A DNA stretch of 64,000 nt, taken from the NCBI RefSeq assembly GCF_001425785.1, contig NZ_LMDI01000007.1, forward strand, positions 1 through 64,000, read 5' to 3'. The stretch's first letter is position 1. Every line of letters begins with the position of its first letter. This stretch comes from Rhizobacter sp. Root1221 (GTDB lineage Bacteria; Pseudomonadota; Gammaproteobacteria; Burkholderiales; Burkholderiaceae_C). The notes beneath the pieces are model-generated. The model was not told the origin of the DNA. It ran no database searches and saw only the letters and a list, made by a program, of their open reading frames with translations. Positions 1-7,341 of this stretch are shown one piece after another. The position numbers were made by a program, and so were the translations under genes.

Positions 1-1
1 C

Positions 2-103
2 CACTTCTACAACTGGCACCGCCAGCACCACGGCATCAATCTCAAGTCGCCAATGAGCCGTCTCTCGACTTCACGAAAGAACCTCTTGACTCTTCACAGC
101 TAG
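2..103 (+). pseudogene. 3' end of an IS481-like transposase (cut by the window edge)
   Basis: The first 33 codons, open at the left edge and closed by TAG, read as the C-terminus of a DDE integrase-type transposase. They contain an N-W-H-R-x-H-x-G-I segment, then S-P-M-S-R-L and a short basic tail ending N-L-L-T-L-H-S. This pattern resembles the end of IS481-family transposases. Only the tail is visible, so it cannot be decided whether the element is intact to the left or a remnant. No terminal inverted repeat was found just downstream. Family assignment is an inference from a short stretch. Confidence 0.55.
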
Positions 104-113
104 CGGCTGGATT

Positions 114-138
114 TTCGCGTCAAACCCGACACCTTCGC
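114..138 (+). promoter_or_regulatory. Perfect PIP (hrpII) box, TTCGC-N15-TTCGC
   Basis: TTCGC at 114-118 and TTCGC at 134-138 are separated by exactly 15 bases. This is the canonical plant-inducible-promoter box bound by HrpX/HrpB-type AraC regulators of type III secretion. The best -10-like hexamer, TACAAC at 172-177, is 33 bases downstream and is a weak match to YANNNT. The first good gene downstream starts at 335, leaving a leader of about 150 bases. The box is seen directly; its use is inferred. Confidence 0.5.
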
Positions 139-334
139 CCGCCTCGGGTTCGGCCCCGAAAGCCGGCGTGCTACAACCTTGGGTCGTTCGCGCCACTGGC
201 ATTCAAGCGATGCCCTTCTTGCAGGGTGGAAGCCGCAGCCGCCGCATCGTGTCGCCTCCCGCGACGCTGCCTGCAGCAGCCGGCCATGGGCGAACCAGAA
301 GAAGAACCACCGCGTCGTTGCCGCCCCCGTCCTG

Positions 335-1885
335 ATGCACATTCCCCGCCGATCCCTTCCCCACGTCCTCGTCCCGTCCCTCCTGAGCCTCGCCGCGTGC
401 GCGGCGATGGGCGCCCCGGCAGACCCGGCGCCCCAGGGCCACGTCTTCCCGGAACGCCGTGAAGCCGCGCTCGAATTCAACTGGACACCGCTCGGGATGC
501 CCAACGGCGACCGCACGGCGCTGCTGGGCGGCACCTACATGGTCGCGGTCAACCCCGACTGGGGCTTCGGCCCGTCGGTGTATGCCGCGGCCCAGGGCGA
601 CTACGGCGGCCTGTTCACCGTCGGTGTCACGGCGCAACGGCGCTGGCGGCTCCTCTCGTCGCAGTGGCATCTCGCGGCAGGCCTCTACGCCGGAGCAGGC
701 GGGGGTGTCGGTTCGAAAAACGCGAACACCGGGGGCGGGCTCATGCTGCGCCCCGAACTGTCGTTGCGCCGCGCCTTCGGCCCGATGTACGCCGGCCTGG
801 GCGTGGCCCACGTGACCTTCCCGAGCGGCAACATCCGCGACACCCAGTGGACCGTCGTCGTCGGGCGGTCCCACAGCTTCCTCAGCTTCCTGCCCACGGA
901 CGCCGGCCTGCCGGGCCGGGCCGACGACCGCAGCGGCCTCAAGTTCGACGAGTTCGCGCTGAGCGCGGGCGCCGAGAACTTCCGCCACGGCAGCCGCAGG
1001 CGCAATGGCGTGCCACTGACCGGCCGCCTCGACAAGGCGGGCGCCGACCTGCGCCGCTACACGGCGCCGGGCCGCTGGTGGGGTCTCGAGGCCTCCGGCG
1101 CGGCCGGGGGCGGCGTGGACGGCTACATGGAGATCCTCGGCAATGCCGGTGCCGACTGGGGACTCTTCGGCGAACGCCTGCGCGTTGGCGCCCAGCTCTC
1201 GGCAGGCCTGGGCGGCGGCGGCAACGTCGACACGGGCAGCGGCTGGTTGCTGCGCGCCGGACCGACGCTGCGCTGGATCACCCCCTGGGGGCCCACGCTG
1301 CGCGCCGACGCGTCGTACCTGACGGCACCGGACGGCCACTACCGATCGGAACAGTTGCGCCTGTCGCTGTCGCTGCCGCTGGAAGACATGGCGCGCGCGC
1401 GCGCCCCGTATTCGGTCCTCACCGGCACCGTGCGCGAGACGGCCTGGTACCTCACCACGCCGCACTTCCACAAGCTCCACCTCAAGGACGGCAGCGAGGA
1501 CAGCGTGACCGGACTGGGCCTGTCCTTCAACCGCGACTTCGACCGCACCTGGTACGGCACCGCGCAGGCGGGAAGCGCTGCCTGGGGCAAGGCCGGGGCC
1601 TTCTCGTATGGCCTCGTCGGTGTCGGGGCGAAGACCCGGCGGATGAACGGCATGCGCCTGGGCATCGAAGGCCTGGCGGGCGCCGCTGGCGGCGGCGGCG
1701 TGGACGTGCGCGGCGGCGCGATCGCCAGCGGCGAGGTCTGGGCGCAATGGGAGGGGCTCGTGCCCAAGGACCGCCTGCGGGTGAAGGCCGGCATCGGGCG
1801 CATGCAGGCGCTGGGCGACGGCGGACGCGGCACCCCGGTCGCTTCGCTGTCCCTCGGCTGGGCCTTCGGCACGCTCACGCCCTGA
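335..1885 (+). CDS. Exported Gly-rich protein, probable outer-membrane beta-barrel
   Basis: Encodes 516 residues. I do not recognise a named family. The N-terminus is a signal peptide with two basic residues, a hydrophobic core and an L-A-A-C/A-M-G-A region, so either lipoprotein or type I processing is possible. The mature part alternates polar and aromatic residues like beta-strands. It carries at least four copies of an Ala/Gly-rich G-G-G-x-V-D or G-G-G-V-G motif, each followed by strand-like sequence, near residues 120, 270, 300 and 450. This suggests an internally repeated barrel. The frame is open further upstream, but the ATG at 335 is chosen because it begins the signal peptide. A perfect PIP box lies about 200 bases upstream. 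A secreted or surface role is inferred; function is unknown. Confidence 0.7.
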   Translation: MHIPRRSLPHVLVPSLLSLAACAAMGAPADPAPQGHVFPERREAALEFNWTPLGMPNGDRTALLGGTYMVAVNPDWGFGPSVYAAAQGDYGGLFTVGVTAQRRWRLLSSQWHLAAGLYAGAGGGVGSKNANTGGGLMLRPELSLRRAFGPMYAGLGVAHVTFPSGNIRDTQWTVVVGRSHSFLSFLPTDAGLPGRADDRSGLKFDEFALSAGAENFRHGSRRRNGVPLTGRLDKAGADLRRYTAPGRWWGLEASGAAGGGVDGYMEILGNAGADWGLFGERLRVGAQLSAGLGGGGNVDTGSGWLLRAGPTLRWITPWGPTLRADASYLTAPDGHYRSEQLRLSLSLPLEDMARARAPYSVLTGTVRETAWYLTTPHFHKLHLKDGSEDSVTGLGLSFNRDFDRTWYGTAQAGSAAWGKAGAFSYGLVGVGAKTRRMNGMRLGIEGLAGAAGGGGVDVRGGAIASGEVWAQWEGLVPKDRLRVKAGIGRMQALGDGGRGTPVASLSLGWAFGTLTP

Positions 1886-1892
1886 AAAGCCA

Positions 1893-2768
1893 TCACTGTC
1901 GAGTGCGGCTGATGAAGTCGAGCATCAGCGACGCGGCGGCGGCCGCATGCGTCTCGAGTAGCAGGTGGCCGGCGTCAAGGACATGGGCTTCCATCCTCGG
2001 GAGCGCGCGCATCCATGACATCACCTCGGCGAGATCGAAATAGATATCGTGCCGTCCCCAGACCATCAAGGCTGGGGGTTGCCAGCGCTCGAGGTACTTG
2101 GCGATGTCGGCGAAGCGGGCGGCGTAGTTCCCGTAGTCCCTGATCAGCGCTCGCTGCGTTTCCATGTGACCCGGGAGGTTCATCACCCGCCAATCCTCTT
2201 GCCAATGTTCGGAAGGGATCCGCTCGGCCACCTCCGGAGGGACGCCGGAGATGTACGTATCGCGCGTACCCTCCAAGGTCAGGTGCGCCGTGGCCAGCGC
2301 TTCGTTCTCCGCGTTCGGGTCCGACCAGTAGGCCCGCGTCGCGGCCCACCCGGATCCCCACCCCGTTCGATGCGCGTTGGCGTTCTGGACGATGAGGCCA
2401 AGGACCTGCTCGGGGGCCTGCATGGCGATCTGCAAGCCAACCGGCGCTCCCCAGTCATGCAGGTAGATGAATCGCCGCCCGATCGCCAGCCGGTCCAACA
2501 GTTCGGAGATCGCCTGACCGATGGCGGCGAACGAGACCCCCGGCAGCGCATCGGACCCGCCGTGACCAGGTAGATCGGGAGCGATGACATAAGCGGCCTG
2601 TGCCAGCGCTGCGGCAACCTGCCGGAACATCGACGCGGAGTTCGGTGTACCGTGCAGCAGCAGCACGGCGGGCCTGGATGCTTCGCCTGCAGTGAAGAAC
2701 GACAACTCGGTTCCCATGGACAGGGAAAGTCGTTGCCGGATGGCTGACGCAGCGTTTTCTTCCGCCAT
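1893..2768 (-). CDS. Alpha/beta hydrolase with Asp nucleophile (epoxide hydrolase/haloalkane dehalogenase-like)
   Basis: Encodes 291 residues with the alpha/beta hydrolase layout: oxyanion-hole motif H-G-T-P near residue 38, nucleophile elbow H-D-W-G-A-P near residue 110, G-R-H-D near 240, and the catalytic His in D-A-G-H near 270. The elbow carries Asp rather than Ser, as in epoxide hydrolases and haloalkane dehalogenases. Hydrolysis of an epoxide or carbon-halogen bond through an ester intermediate is therefore more likely than carboxylesterase activity. The substrate cannot be told. The start is the ATG just before the conserved domain; the frame extends upstream without homology. It lies 100 bases downstream of a co-directional methyltransferase gene and may be co-transcribed with it. 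Confidence 0.85.
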   Translation of the reverse strand: MAEENAASAIRQRLSLSMGTELSFFTAGEASRPAVLLLHGTPNSASMFRQVAAALAQAAYVIAPDLPGHGGSDALPGVSFAAIGQAISELLDRLAIGRRFIYLHDWGAPVGLQIAMQAPEQVLGLIVQNANAHRTGWGSGWAATRAYWSDPNAENEALATAHLTLEGTRDTYISGVPPEVAERIPSEHWQEDWRVMNLPGHMETQRALIRDYGNYAARFADIAKYLERWQPPALMVWGRHDIYFDLAEVMSWMRALPRMEAHVLDAGHLLLETHAAAAASLMLDFISRTRQ

Positions 2769-2868
2769 GGCATCTCCCGTTCGCATCACTCTGCGCAGTG
2801 CCCTGTCGGGCAAAGGACGTGCCCGGACGCTGACTGATTCTTGGCGCCCTATGCGAAAGCACCGCCCA

Positions 2869-3720
2869 TCACGCCACCCGCGCAACCACCAGGCGCGTGA
2901 CACCCCCCAGGCGATACAGGCCATCCGCGCCGCGATGCCGCCCTGCCTCGGCCAGCATGTCCCTCTGCCACGCCTTGCGCACCGACTCCGGCTGCTCGGC
3001 GAGTTCACGGGGGAGCCCGAAGGCAAGGCACCATTCGACCAAACCGCCGGGCGTTGCGGCTTCCATGAGCGGTGTGTCCAGTTCTTCCTCTCGGTCGAAC
3101 GAGAAGCCCGCGCCGGCCAGGTCAATGCGAAAAGCCTCTGACTTGGCGTAGCGGAAGGGACCCGGCGCCGTGCCATTGACCGGCGGCAGGCCGACGTGCC
3201 TTGCGAGGACTTCCCGGGGCATGGACCACCAAGGCACATGCTCGGGCGACGCCCACAACGCCGCGACCAGGGTGCCACCTGGCTTCAGGCGACGTCGTGC
3301 CGAGGCCAGCGCCTCGCCAGGGTGCTCGAAAAACATGAAACCCCAGCGGCACAACTCGGCGTCGAACGCCTGCTCCGGAACGCCGGCCAGGGCCTCGCCG
3401 CCAGTCACCACGATGGCCAGGTTCGTCACGGCCTCGGCGGCCACCCGTGCCCTGGCGAAATCCAGCATGTCGTCCGACACATCCGTCCCCACGACAAAAC
3501 CGTCCGGGGCCACCCGGGCCGCGGCACGCAGCGCCGGCTCGCCACGCCCTGTGGCGATGTCCAGCACCCGGGCCCCGGGCCGCAGGCCCGCAAGGTCGAG
3601 CATGCGCTCGCTGACGTGCGCCGACAGGCGCTGCTCGTCGTGGTCGTAGCGCCGCCAGGCGTCCACGATGGACACAGGGCGGCCGCGAGGCTCGGAGGGT
3701 GACACGTGGTCGCGTTCCAT
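2869..3720 (-). CDS. Class I SAM-dependent methyltransferase
   Basis: Encodes 283 residues. Motif I, V-L-D-I-A-T-G-R-G-E, lies near residue 51, followed by an acidic motif II (G-T-D-V-S) and a post-motif with L-K-P-G-G-T near 155. This is the usual methyltransf_11/25-type SAM-binding Rossmann fold. The methyl acceptor is not identifiable. The ATG at 3720 is the first in frame with a plausible N-terminus. Its product is unlike the second methyltransferase at 6278-7162 outside the SAM motifs, so the two are not a recent duplication. Confidence 0.85.
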   Translation of the reverse strand: MERDHVSPSEPRGRPVSIVDAWRRYDHDEQRLSAHVSERMLDLAGLRPGARVLDIATGRGEPALRAAARVAPDGFVVGTDVSDDMLDFARARVAAEAVTNLAIVVTGGEALAGVPEQAFDAELCRWGFMFFEHPGEALASARRRLKPGGTLVAALWASPEHVPWWSMPREVLARHVGLPPVNGTAPGPFRYAKSEAFRIDLAGAGFSFDREEELDTPLMEAATPGGLVEWCLAFGLPRELAEQPESVRKAWQRDMLAEAGRHRGADGLYRLGGVTRLVVARVA

Positions 3721-3842
3721 CTGGCACAGGATAGAACATCACCGCACTTCGCGCCGCCACGCCGGGGCGCGACGGACGCCCGGCCCTATAGACTCACCGG
3801 CTCCGGCGCGGAGCGCGCCGCCTTCCACCGAGGACCACATCC

Positions 3843-5399
3843 ATGTCAGAACAGATGCCGTCGCCTGGCGACGTGCTGGGATTTCCGATCGAACGAATCG
3901 GCCGGTTCGGGGCGTGCCAGGTCGTGGCCGCCGACGTCGAGAACCAGAAGGTCACGGTGGCGCTGCTGGACTGGACCGGCGAGCAGATGCCGACCCTGGG
4001 CGACGTGACCGAAGCGCCGCGCCTGGAGAAGAACTTCATGTTCTGGAAAGCGCAGGAGATGGTCAAGAACGTGCAGCTGCCCGCACCCTCACGATTCCGC
4101 GCGATTGGCAAGCTGCCTGTGCGTGGCACCACTGAATCGCGCAGCTATGGTGGCTGGGACTTCGACAATGACGTCGCCCGCCAGCGGTGGTGGAATACGC
4201 TGCCCACCGAGCTCACGGCGGCGTTCAAGGCCAGCCTCGACAGCGACGAGACCGTGTCCATCCCGGGGCTCGTGAACGAGCAAAGCGGCGAGCCCATGCA
4301 GACGCGCATTCGCACCGAGCGCTTCGGTGACGACGCGGCCTACCGCATTGCCAGCGACTTCCGCATGGCGTCACTGCGGGCCTGGCCGGCGCTGTACCAG
4401 GTCTTCCTGCACGCATGGCGCGAAGACCTGGTGCCCTTCCTGCGATCCGCGCCGCTGGTCTCGGAGCTGTCGCTGCTCGAACATGGCCAGCGCGAGATCG
4501 ACCTCTCGGGCACACACCTCGATCGGCTCGTCATCGACATCGACGGGCTCGAGCGGCTGGTGCTGCCGAAGAGCATGGCCACGCTGGTGGTGCACGGCAA
4601 AGGCGCGGTCAACACCGTCGGCGCCACCGATGCCCCCCTGCCCCTGCAGGTCGTGGCCGAACAGAACGGGCGCTGGATCTCGGTGCGGGCCACCGGTGCC
4701 GTGCCGCCGTTGCACGGGCTCGACCAGGCGCGAGGGCTGCGCATGGACAAGGTGAACACGCTTGACCTCGACGACGTGGCCCACACCTTCCCGAACATCG
4801 AGTATCTGCATCTGTTCGGCTCCCCCGGCACACTGACCGGACTGGCGTCATTGTCCAAACTGCCGAAGCTGGAATCGCTGTGGCTGTGTGACCTGTTCGG
4901 CTACGCCGCCCACGAGTTCCCCGCACCCGACACGCTTGCGACCCTGACGAGCCTGAGCCTGGACAGCGTGCCGGCGGAAGTCGCGGCCGCCGTACGCAAG
5001 GCTTACAAGAAGGTGCCGCGCGTGGATCTGTCGGTGAGCAAGCCGCGCAAGCCCGAATGGCTCGCGGAGAACCTCGACAACCCGCTGCGTCACTGGGATG
5101 GCCGCGAAGGCATTCCGGCCGCTGCGGTCAAGAAGACGCACACGGCCTACGTGGCTGCGCTGCGACAGGTGCGCGAGGCTGAAGCCGTCCGTGTGGACGA
5201 CGCCGCCTACGCCGATGTGGTCACCCGCGCGATCTCTGACTTCCTCGAGGTGATCGCCGGGCTGAACCGCAAGAACAGATTCCTCGACACGTTGGAACGC
5301 GACGAGGTGATCGATGCGGTGAACACGCTCACCGCGCAACTCCCCGCCGACGCGCGAGCCGCGCTGGAACCGTTGGTCGAGGACGCACTGGACGATTGA
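3843..5399 (+). CDS. Imm26-like N-terminus plus leucine-rich-repeat-like protein
   Basis: Encodes 518 residues with no signal peptide, so probably cytoplasmic. The first 60 residues contain P-G-D-V-L-G-F-P-I, then F-G-A-C-Q-V-V, which resembles the start of Imm26-type immunity domains (GD-hydrophobic-IP then G-x-G-x-V). Residues about 220-400 contain irregular leucine-rich strands such as L-S-L-L-E, I-D-L-S, L-x-L-D-D-V, Y-L-H-L-F and L-W-L-C-D. The remaining C-terminus is helical and charged. A protein-binding or immunity role is an inference from these resemblances. No polymorphic toxin gene is visible next to it. The neighbours are a divergent methyltransferase and a convergent HxlR regulator with only 4 bases between the stops. 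Confidence 0.6.
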   Translation: MSEQMPSPGDVLGFPIERIGRFGACQVVAADVENQKVTVALLDWTGEQMPTLGDVTEAPRLEKNFMFWKAQEMVKNVQLPAPSRFRAIGKLPVRGTTESRSYGGWDFDNDVARQRWWNTLPTELTAAFKASLDSDETVSIPGLVNEQSGEPMQTRIRTERFGDDAAYRIASDFRMASLRAWPALYQVFLHAWREDLVPFLRSAPLVSELSLLEHGQREIDLSGTHLDRLVIDIDGLERLVLPKSMATLVVHGKGAVNTVGATDAPLPLQVVAEQNGRWISVRATGAVPPLHGLDQARGLRMDKVNTLDLDDVAHTFPNIEYLHLFGSPGTLTGLASLSKLPKLESLWLCDLFGYAAHEFPAPDTLATLTSLSLDSVPAEVAAAVRKAYKKVPRVDLSVSKPRKPEWLAENLDNPLRHWDGREGIPAAAVKKTHTAYVAALRQVREAEAVRVDDAAYADVVTRAISDFLEVIAGLNRKNRFLDTLERDEVIDAVNTLTAQLPADARAALEPLVEDALDD

Positions 5400-5403
5400 G
5401 TCG

Positions 5404-6102
5404 TCACCTCTCCGCGCGGGACGCTTCCCGCGTATTGGCGAACGCACTGCGCCCGAGCCAGCGCCACAAATCGCGTGCGTCACGCGCGGCACCACGCACG
5501 CGCACCGCACGGCTTTCCACGGCGTCGAGGGCATCGCGGTCGCCGGTCCAGATCTCGGTGAGCGCCAGTACCGTGGACTCCACCACCAGGGTGGGTTCAG
5601 GCCCCGGGTCGTCGCGGCACAGGTCGGCGCTCCCGCCCTCGACGACGAGCCACCAGCGGCGCTCGCCGGCGTGCGCGTCGGTGAAGCGGAACTGGATGTG
5701 CACCGAACGGTCGCGCGGGAACTCGTCGAGATGCACGAAGCGGCGGATGTCCCACATCAGGAAGCCCGCGTCGAGTTGACCGCGCTTGAGGCGGCTGCCG
5801 ATCCAGCGCGCGCCCCACTCGCCCAGCGCCATGACCAGCGGGCGCAGCTCCTCGCCGGCGCCGGTCAGATGGTATTCGGCAGGCCCGCCGGCCGCACCGG
5901 CGACTCGCTTGACGACACCGGTCTCCTCGAGGCTGCGCAGCCGCTGCGTCAGCAGCGATGCCGACATGCGCGGCAGGCCGCGGCGAATGTCGTTGAAGCG
6001 CGTGCTGCCACAGAGCAGCTCGCGCACGACCAACGGCGTCCAACGTTCACCGAACACCTCCGCGCCGCGGGCGACCGTGCAGAACTGGCCGTAGTCGATC
6101 AT
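5404..6102 (-). CDS. HxlR-family transcriptional regulator with C-terminal ligand-binding-like domain
   Basis: Encodes 232 residues. The first 95 residues are a winged helix of the HxlR type: C-x-V-A near the start, then G-E-R-W-T-P-L-V-V-R-E-L and R-F-N-D-I-R-R-G-L-P, with the wing around residue 70. The C-terminal 130 residues resemble an SCP2/sterol-carrier-like pocket, a combination known in some HxlR proteins, which would sense a hydrophobic ligand. It is transcribed divergently from the methyltransferase at 6278. The 175 bases between the starts hold two similar dyads that are good candidates for its operators, so it probably controls itself and the methyltransferase gene. Confidence 0.85.
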   Translation of the reverse strand: MIDYGQFCTVARGAEVFGERWTPLVVRELLCGSTRFNDIRRGLPRMSASLLTQRLRSLEETGVVKRVAGAAGGPAEYHLTGAGEELRPLVMALGEWGARWIGSRLKRGQLDAGFLMWDIRRFVHLDEFPRDRSVHIQFRFTDAHAGERRWWLVVEGGSADLCRDDPGPEPTLVVESTVLALTEIWTGDRDALDAVESRAVRVRGAARDARDLWRWLGRSAFANTREASRAER

Positions 6103-6133
6103 GACCCAAGACTACAGGACGCAAGGCGGGTGC

Positions 6134-6205
6134 GCCAGTCCAGATTCTGGACTGGCCGTCGAGAGCGGGTGCGTAGTGCGCCAGGTGCAATTTCTGGACT
6201 GGCGC
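6134..6205. promoter_or_regulatory. Two repeated palindromic operators between HxlR and methyltransferase genes
   Basis: At 6134-6156 a perfect 10-base inverted repeat, GCCAGTCCAG and CTGGACTGGC, flanks ATT. At 6178-6205 a second imperfect dyad has outer arms GCGCCAG and CTGGCGC and the same inner TTCTGGACTGGC half. The two sites are direct repeats of one another with a period of 46 bases. Two like sites between divergent regulator and target genes are what an HxlR dimer would be expected to bind. Binding is inferred. Confidence 0.55.
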
Positions 6206-6277
6206 GACCGTCCGTCTGGAACCAAAGTTTCTCCATCCGCCGATACCCGGCGGGCTTCGACAACAGGAGACATCCAA

Positions 6278-7162
6278 ATGAGCACCGTACTGCAACCCTC
6301 CGCGCCGGCCGCGTTCGACGCAGAGAAATTCAAGACCACGACCCGCGCGCAGTGGCAAAACGCCGCCGAGGCGTGGCACCGGTGGGGCCCGTTCATCGGC
6401 AGCTGGCTGGCCGATGCCACCGAGGTGATGTTCGAGGTGGCGCGTGTGGGCCCCGGATGCCGCGTGCTCGATGTGGCCGCGGGGGCCGGCGAGCAGTCGC
6501 TCGCTGCGGCGCGCCGCGTGGGCGCTGGCGGCCACGTGCTCGCCACCGACATCGCACCGGCGCTGCTGGCGTATGCCGAGCGCGACGCGCAAGCTGCCGG
6601 CCTCGGCGGCATCGTCGCCACGCAGGAAATCGATGGCGAGGCGCTCACGGGCTTGCCGGCGGCATCATTCGACGCGGCCATCAGCCGCGTGGGACTCATC
6701 TACTTTCCCGACCAACAACGCGCACTCGCCGGCATGAAGCACGCGCTGAAGCCCGGCGGACGCGTCGCGGCGATTGTCTACTCGACGCCCGACTGCAATG
6801 CCTTCTTCTCGATCCCCGTGAAGATCATCCGCGAGCGCGCCCAGTTGCCGGCGCCCCTTCCGGGCCAGCCCGGGCCGTTCTCCCTGGGCGGCGCGGGCGT
6901 GCTCGAGGCCGCGTTCGCGAAAGCGGGATTCAAGGACATCGCGGTCCAGCGCGTCCCCTCGCCGGTGAAGCTGCCGAGTGCAGCCGAGTGCGTGCGGTTC
7001 GAGCGTGAGTCCTTCGGTGCGCTGCACCAGATGATGTCCGGGCTCGATGAGCATCAACGTGCGCAGGTCTGGCTGGACATCGAGGCGGCATTGACCCAGT
7101 TCGAGACGAAGGACGGCTTCGTGGGTCCGTGCGAGATGCTGGTCGGCGTGGGGACGGCGTGA
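6278..7162 (+). CDS. Class I SAM-dependent methyltransferase
   Basis: Encodes 294 residues. Motif I, V-L-D-V-A-A-G-A-G-E, lies near residue 64, A-T-D-I-A near 88, and L-K-P-G-G-R near 165. These are typical of SAM-binding methyltransferases of the UbiE/COQ5-like superfamily. The start at 6278 is preceded by the purine-rich AGGAGA; an open frame upstream runs through the operator region and is not used. The gene is divergent from the HxlR regulator. Because the regulator appears to have a hydrophobic ligand pocket, a detoxifying or small-molecule methylation role is possible, but the substrate is unknown. Confidence 0.82.
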   Translation: MSTVLQPSAPAAFDAEKFKTTTRAQWQNAAEAWHRWGPFIGSWLADATEVMFEVARVGPGCRVLDVAAGAGEQSLAAARRVGAGGHVLATDIAPALLAYAERDAQAAGLGGIVATQEIDGEALTGLPAASFDAAISRVGLIYFPDQQRALAGMKHALKPGGRVAAIVYSTPDCNAFFSIPVKIIRERAQLPAPLPGQPGPFSLGGAGVLEAAFAKAGFKDIAVQRVPSPVKLPSAAECVRFERESFGALHQMMSGLDEHQRAQVWLDIEAALTQFETKDGFVGPCEMLVGVGTA

Positions 7163-7244
7163 AACACCAGCGCGCGGCCGCCAAACGCACGCGTGCGGCG
7201 CGCGTGCATTCCGCCGGCACCTTCACCCCCAGTGTTTCGCGGAG

Positions 7245-7305
7245 TTCGTTCCGCGTGCCGCGGCTTCGCGCAGGATGAAACGCGACCCACGCCGTCGTGT
7301 ACCAA
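7245..7305 (+). promoter_or_regulatory. PIP/hrpII-type promoter of the YopJ-like gene
   Basis: TTCGT at 7245-7249 and TTCGC at 7265-7269 are separated by exactly 15 bases, matching the relaxed PIP consensus TTCGB-N15-TTCGB (hrpII box TTCG-N16-TTCG). Exactly 30 bases further is TACCAA at 7300-7305, a one-mismatch fit to the YANNNT -10 expected 30-32 bases after the box. The gene start is at 7342. A further TTCGC at 7236-7240 is not in register. Confidence 0.6.
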
Positions 7306-7341
7306 TCGCTCTGCTGCCTCCACTACCCCAACCGAAGAAGC

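Noticed and set aside
5404-7162. Biosynthetic cluster formed by the two methyltransferases, hydrolase and regulator
   Set aside because: The genes are on different strands with convergent and divergent junctions, and no core biosynthetic enzyme is present.
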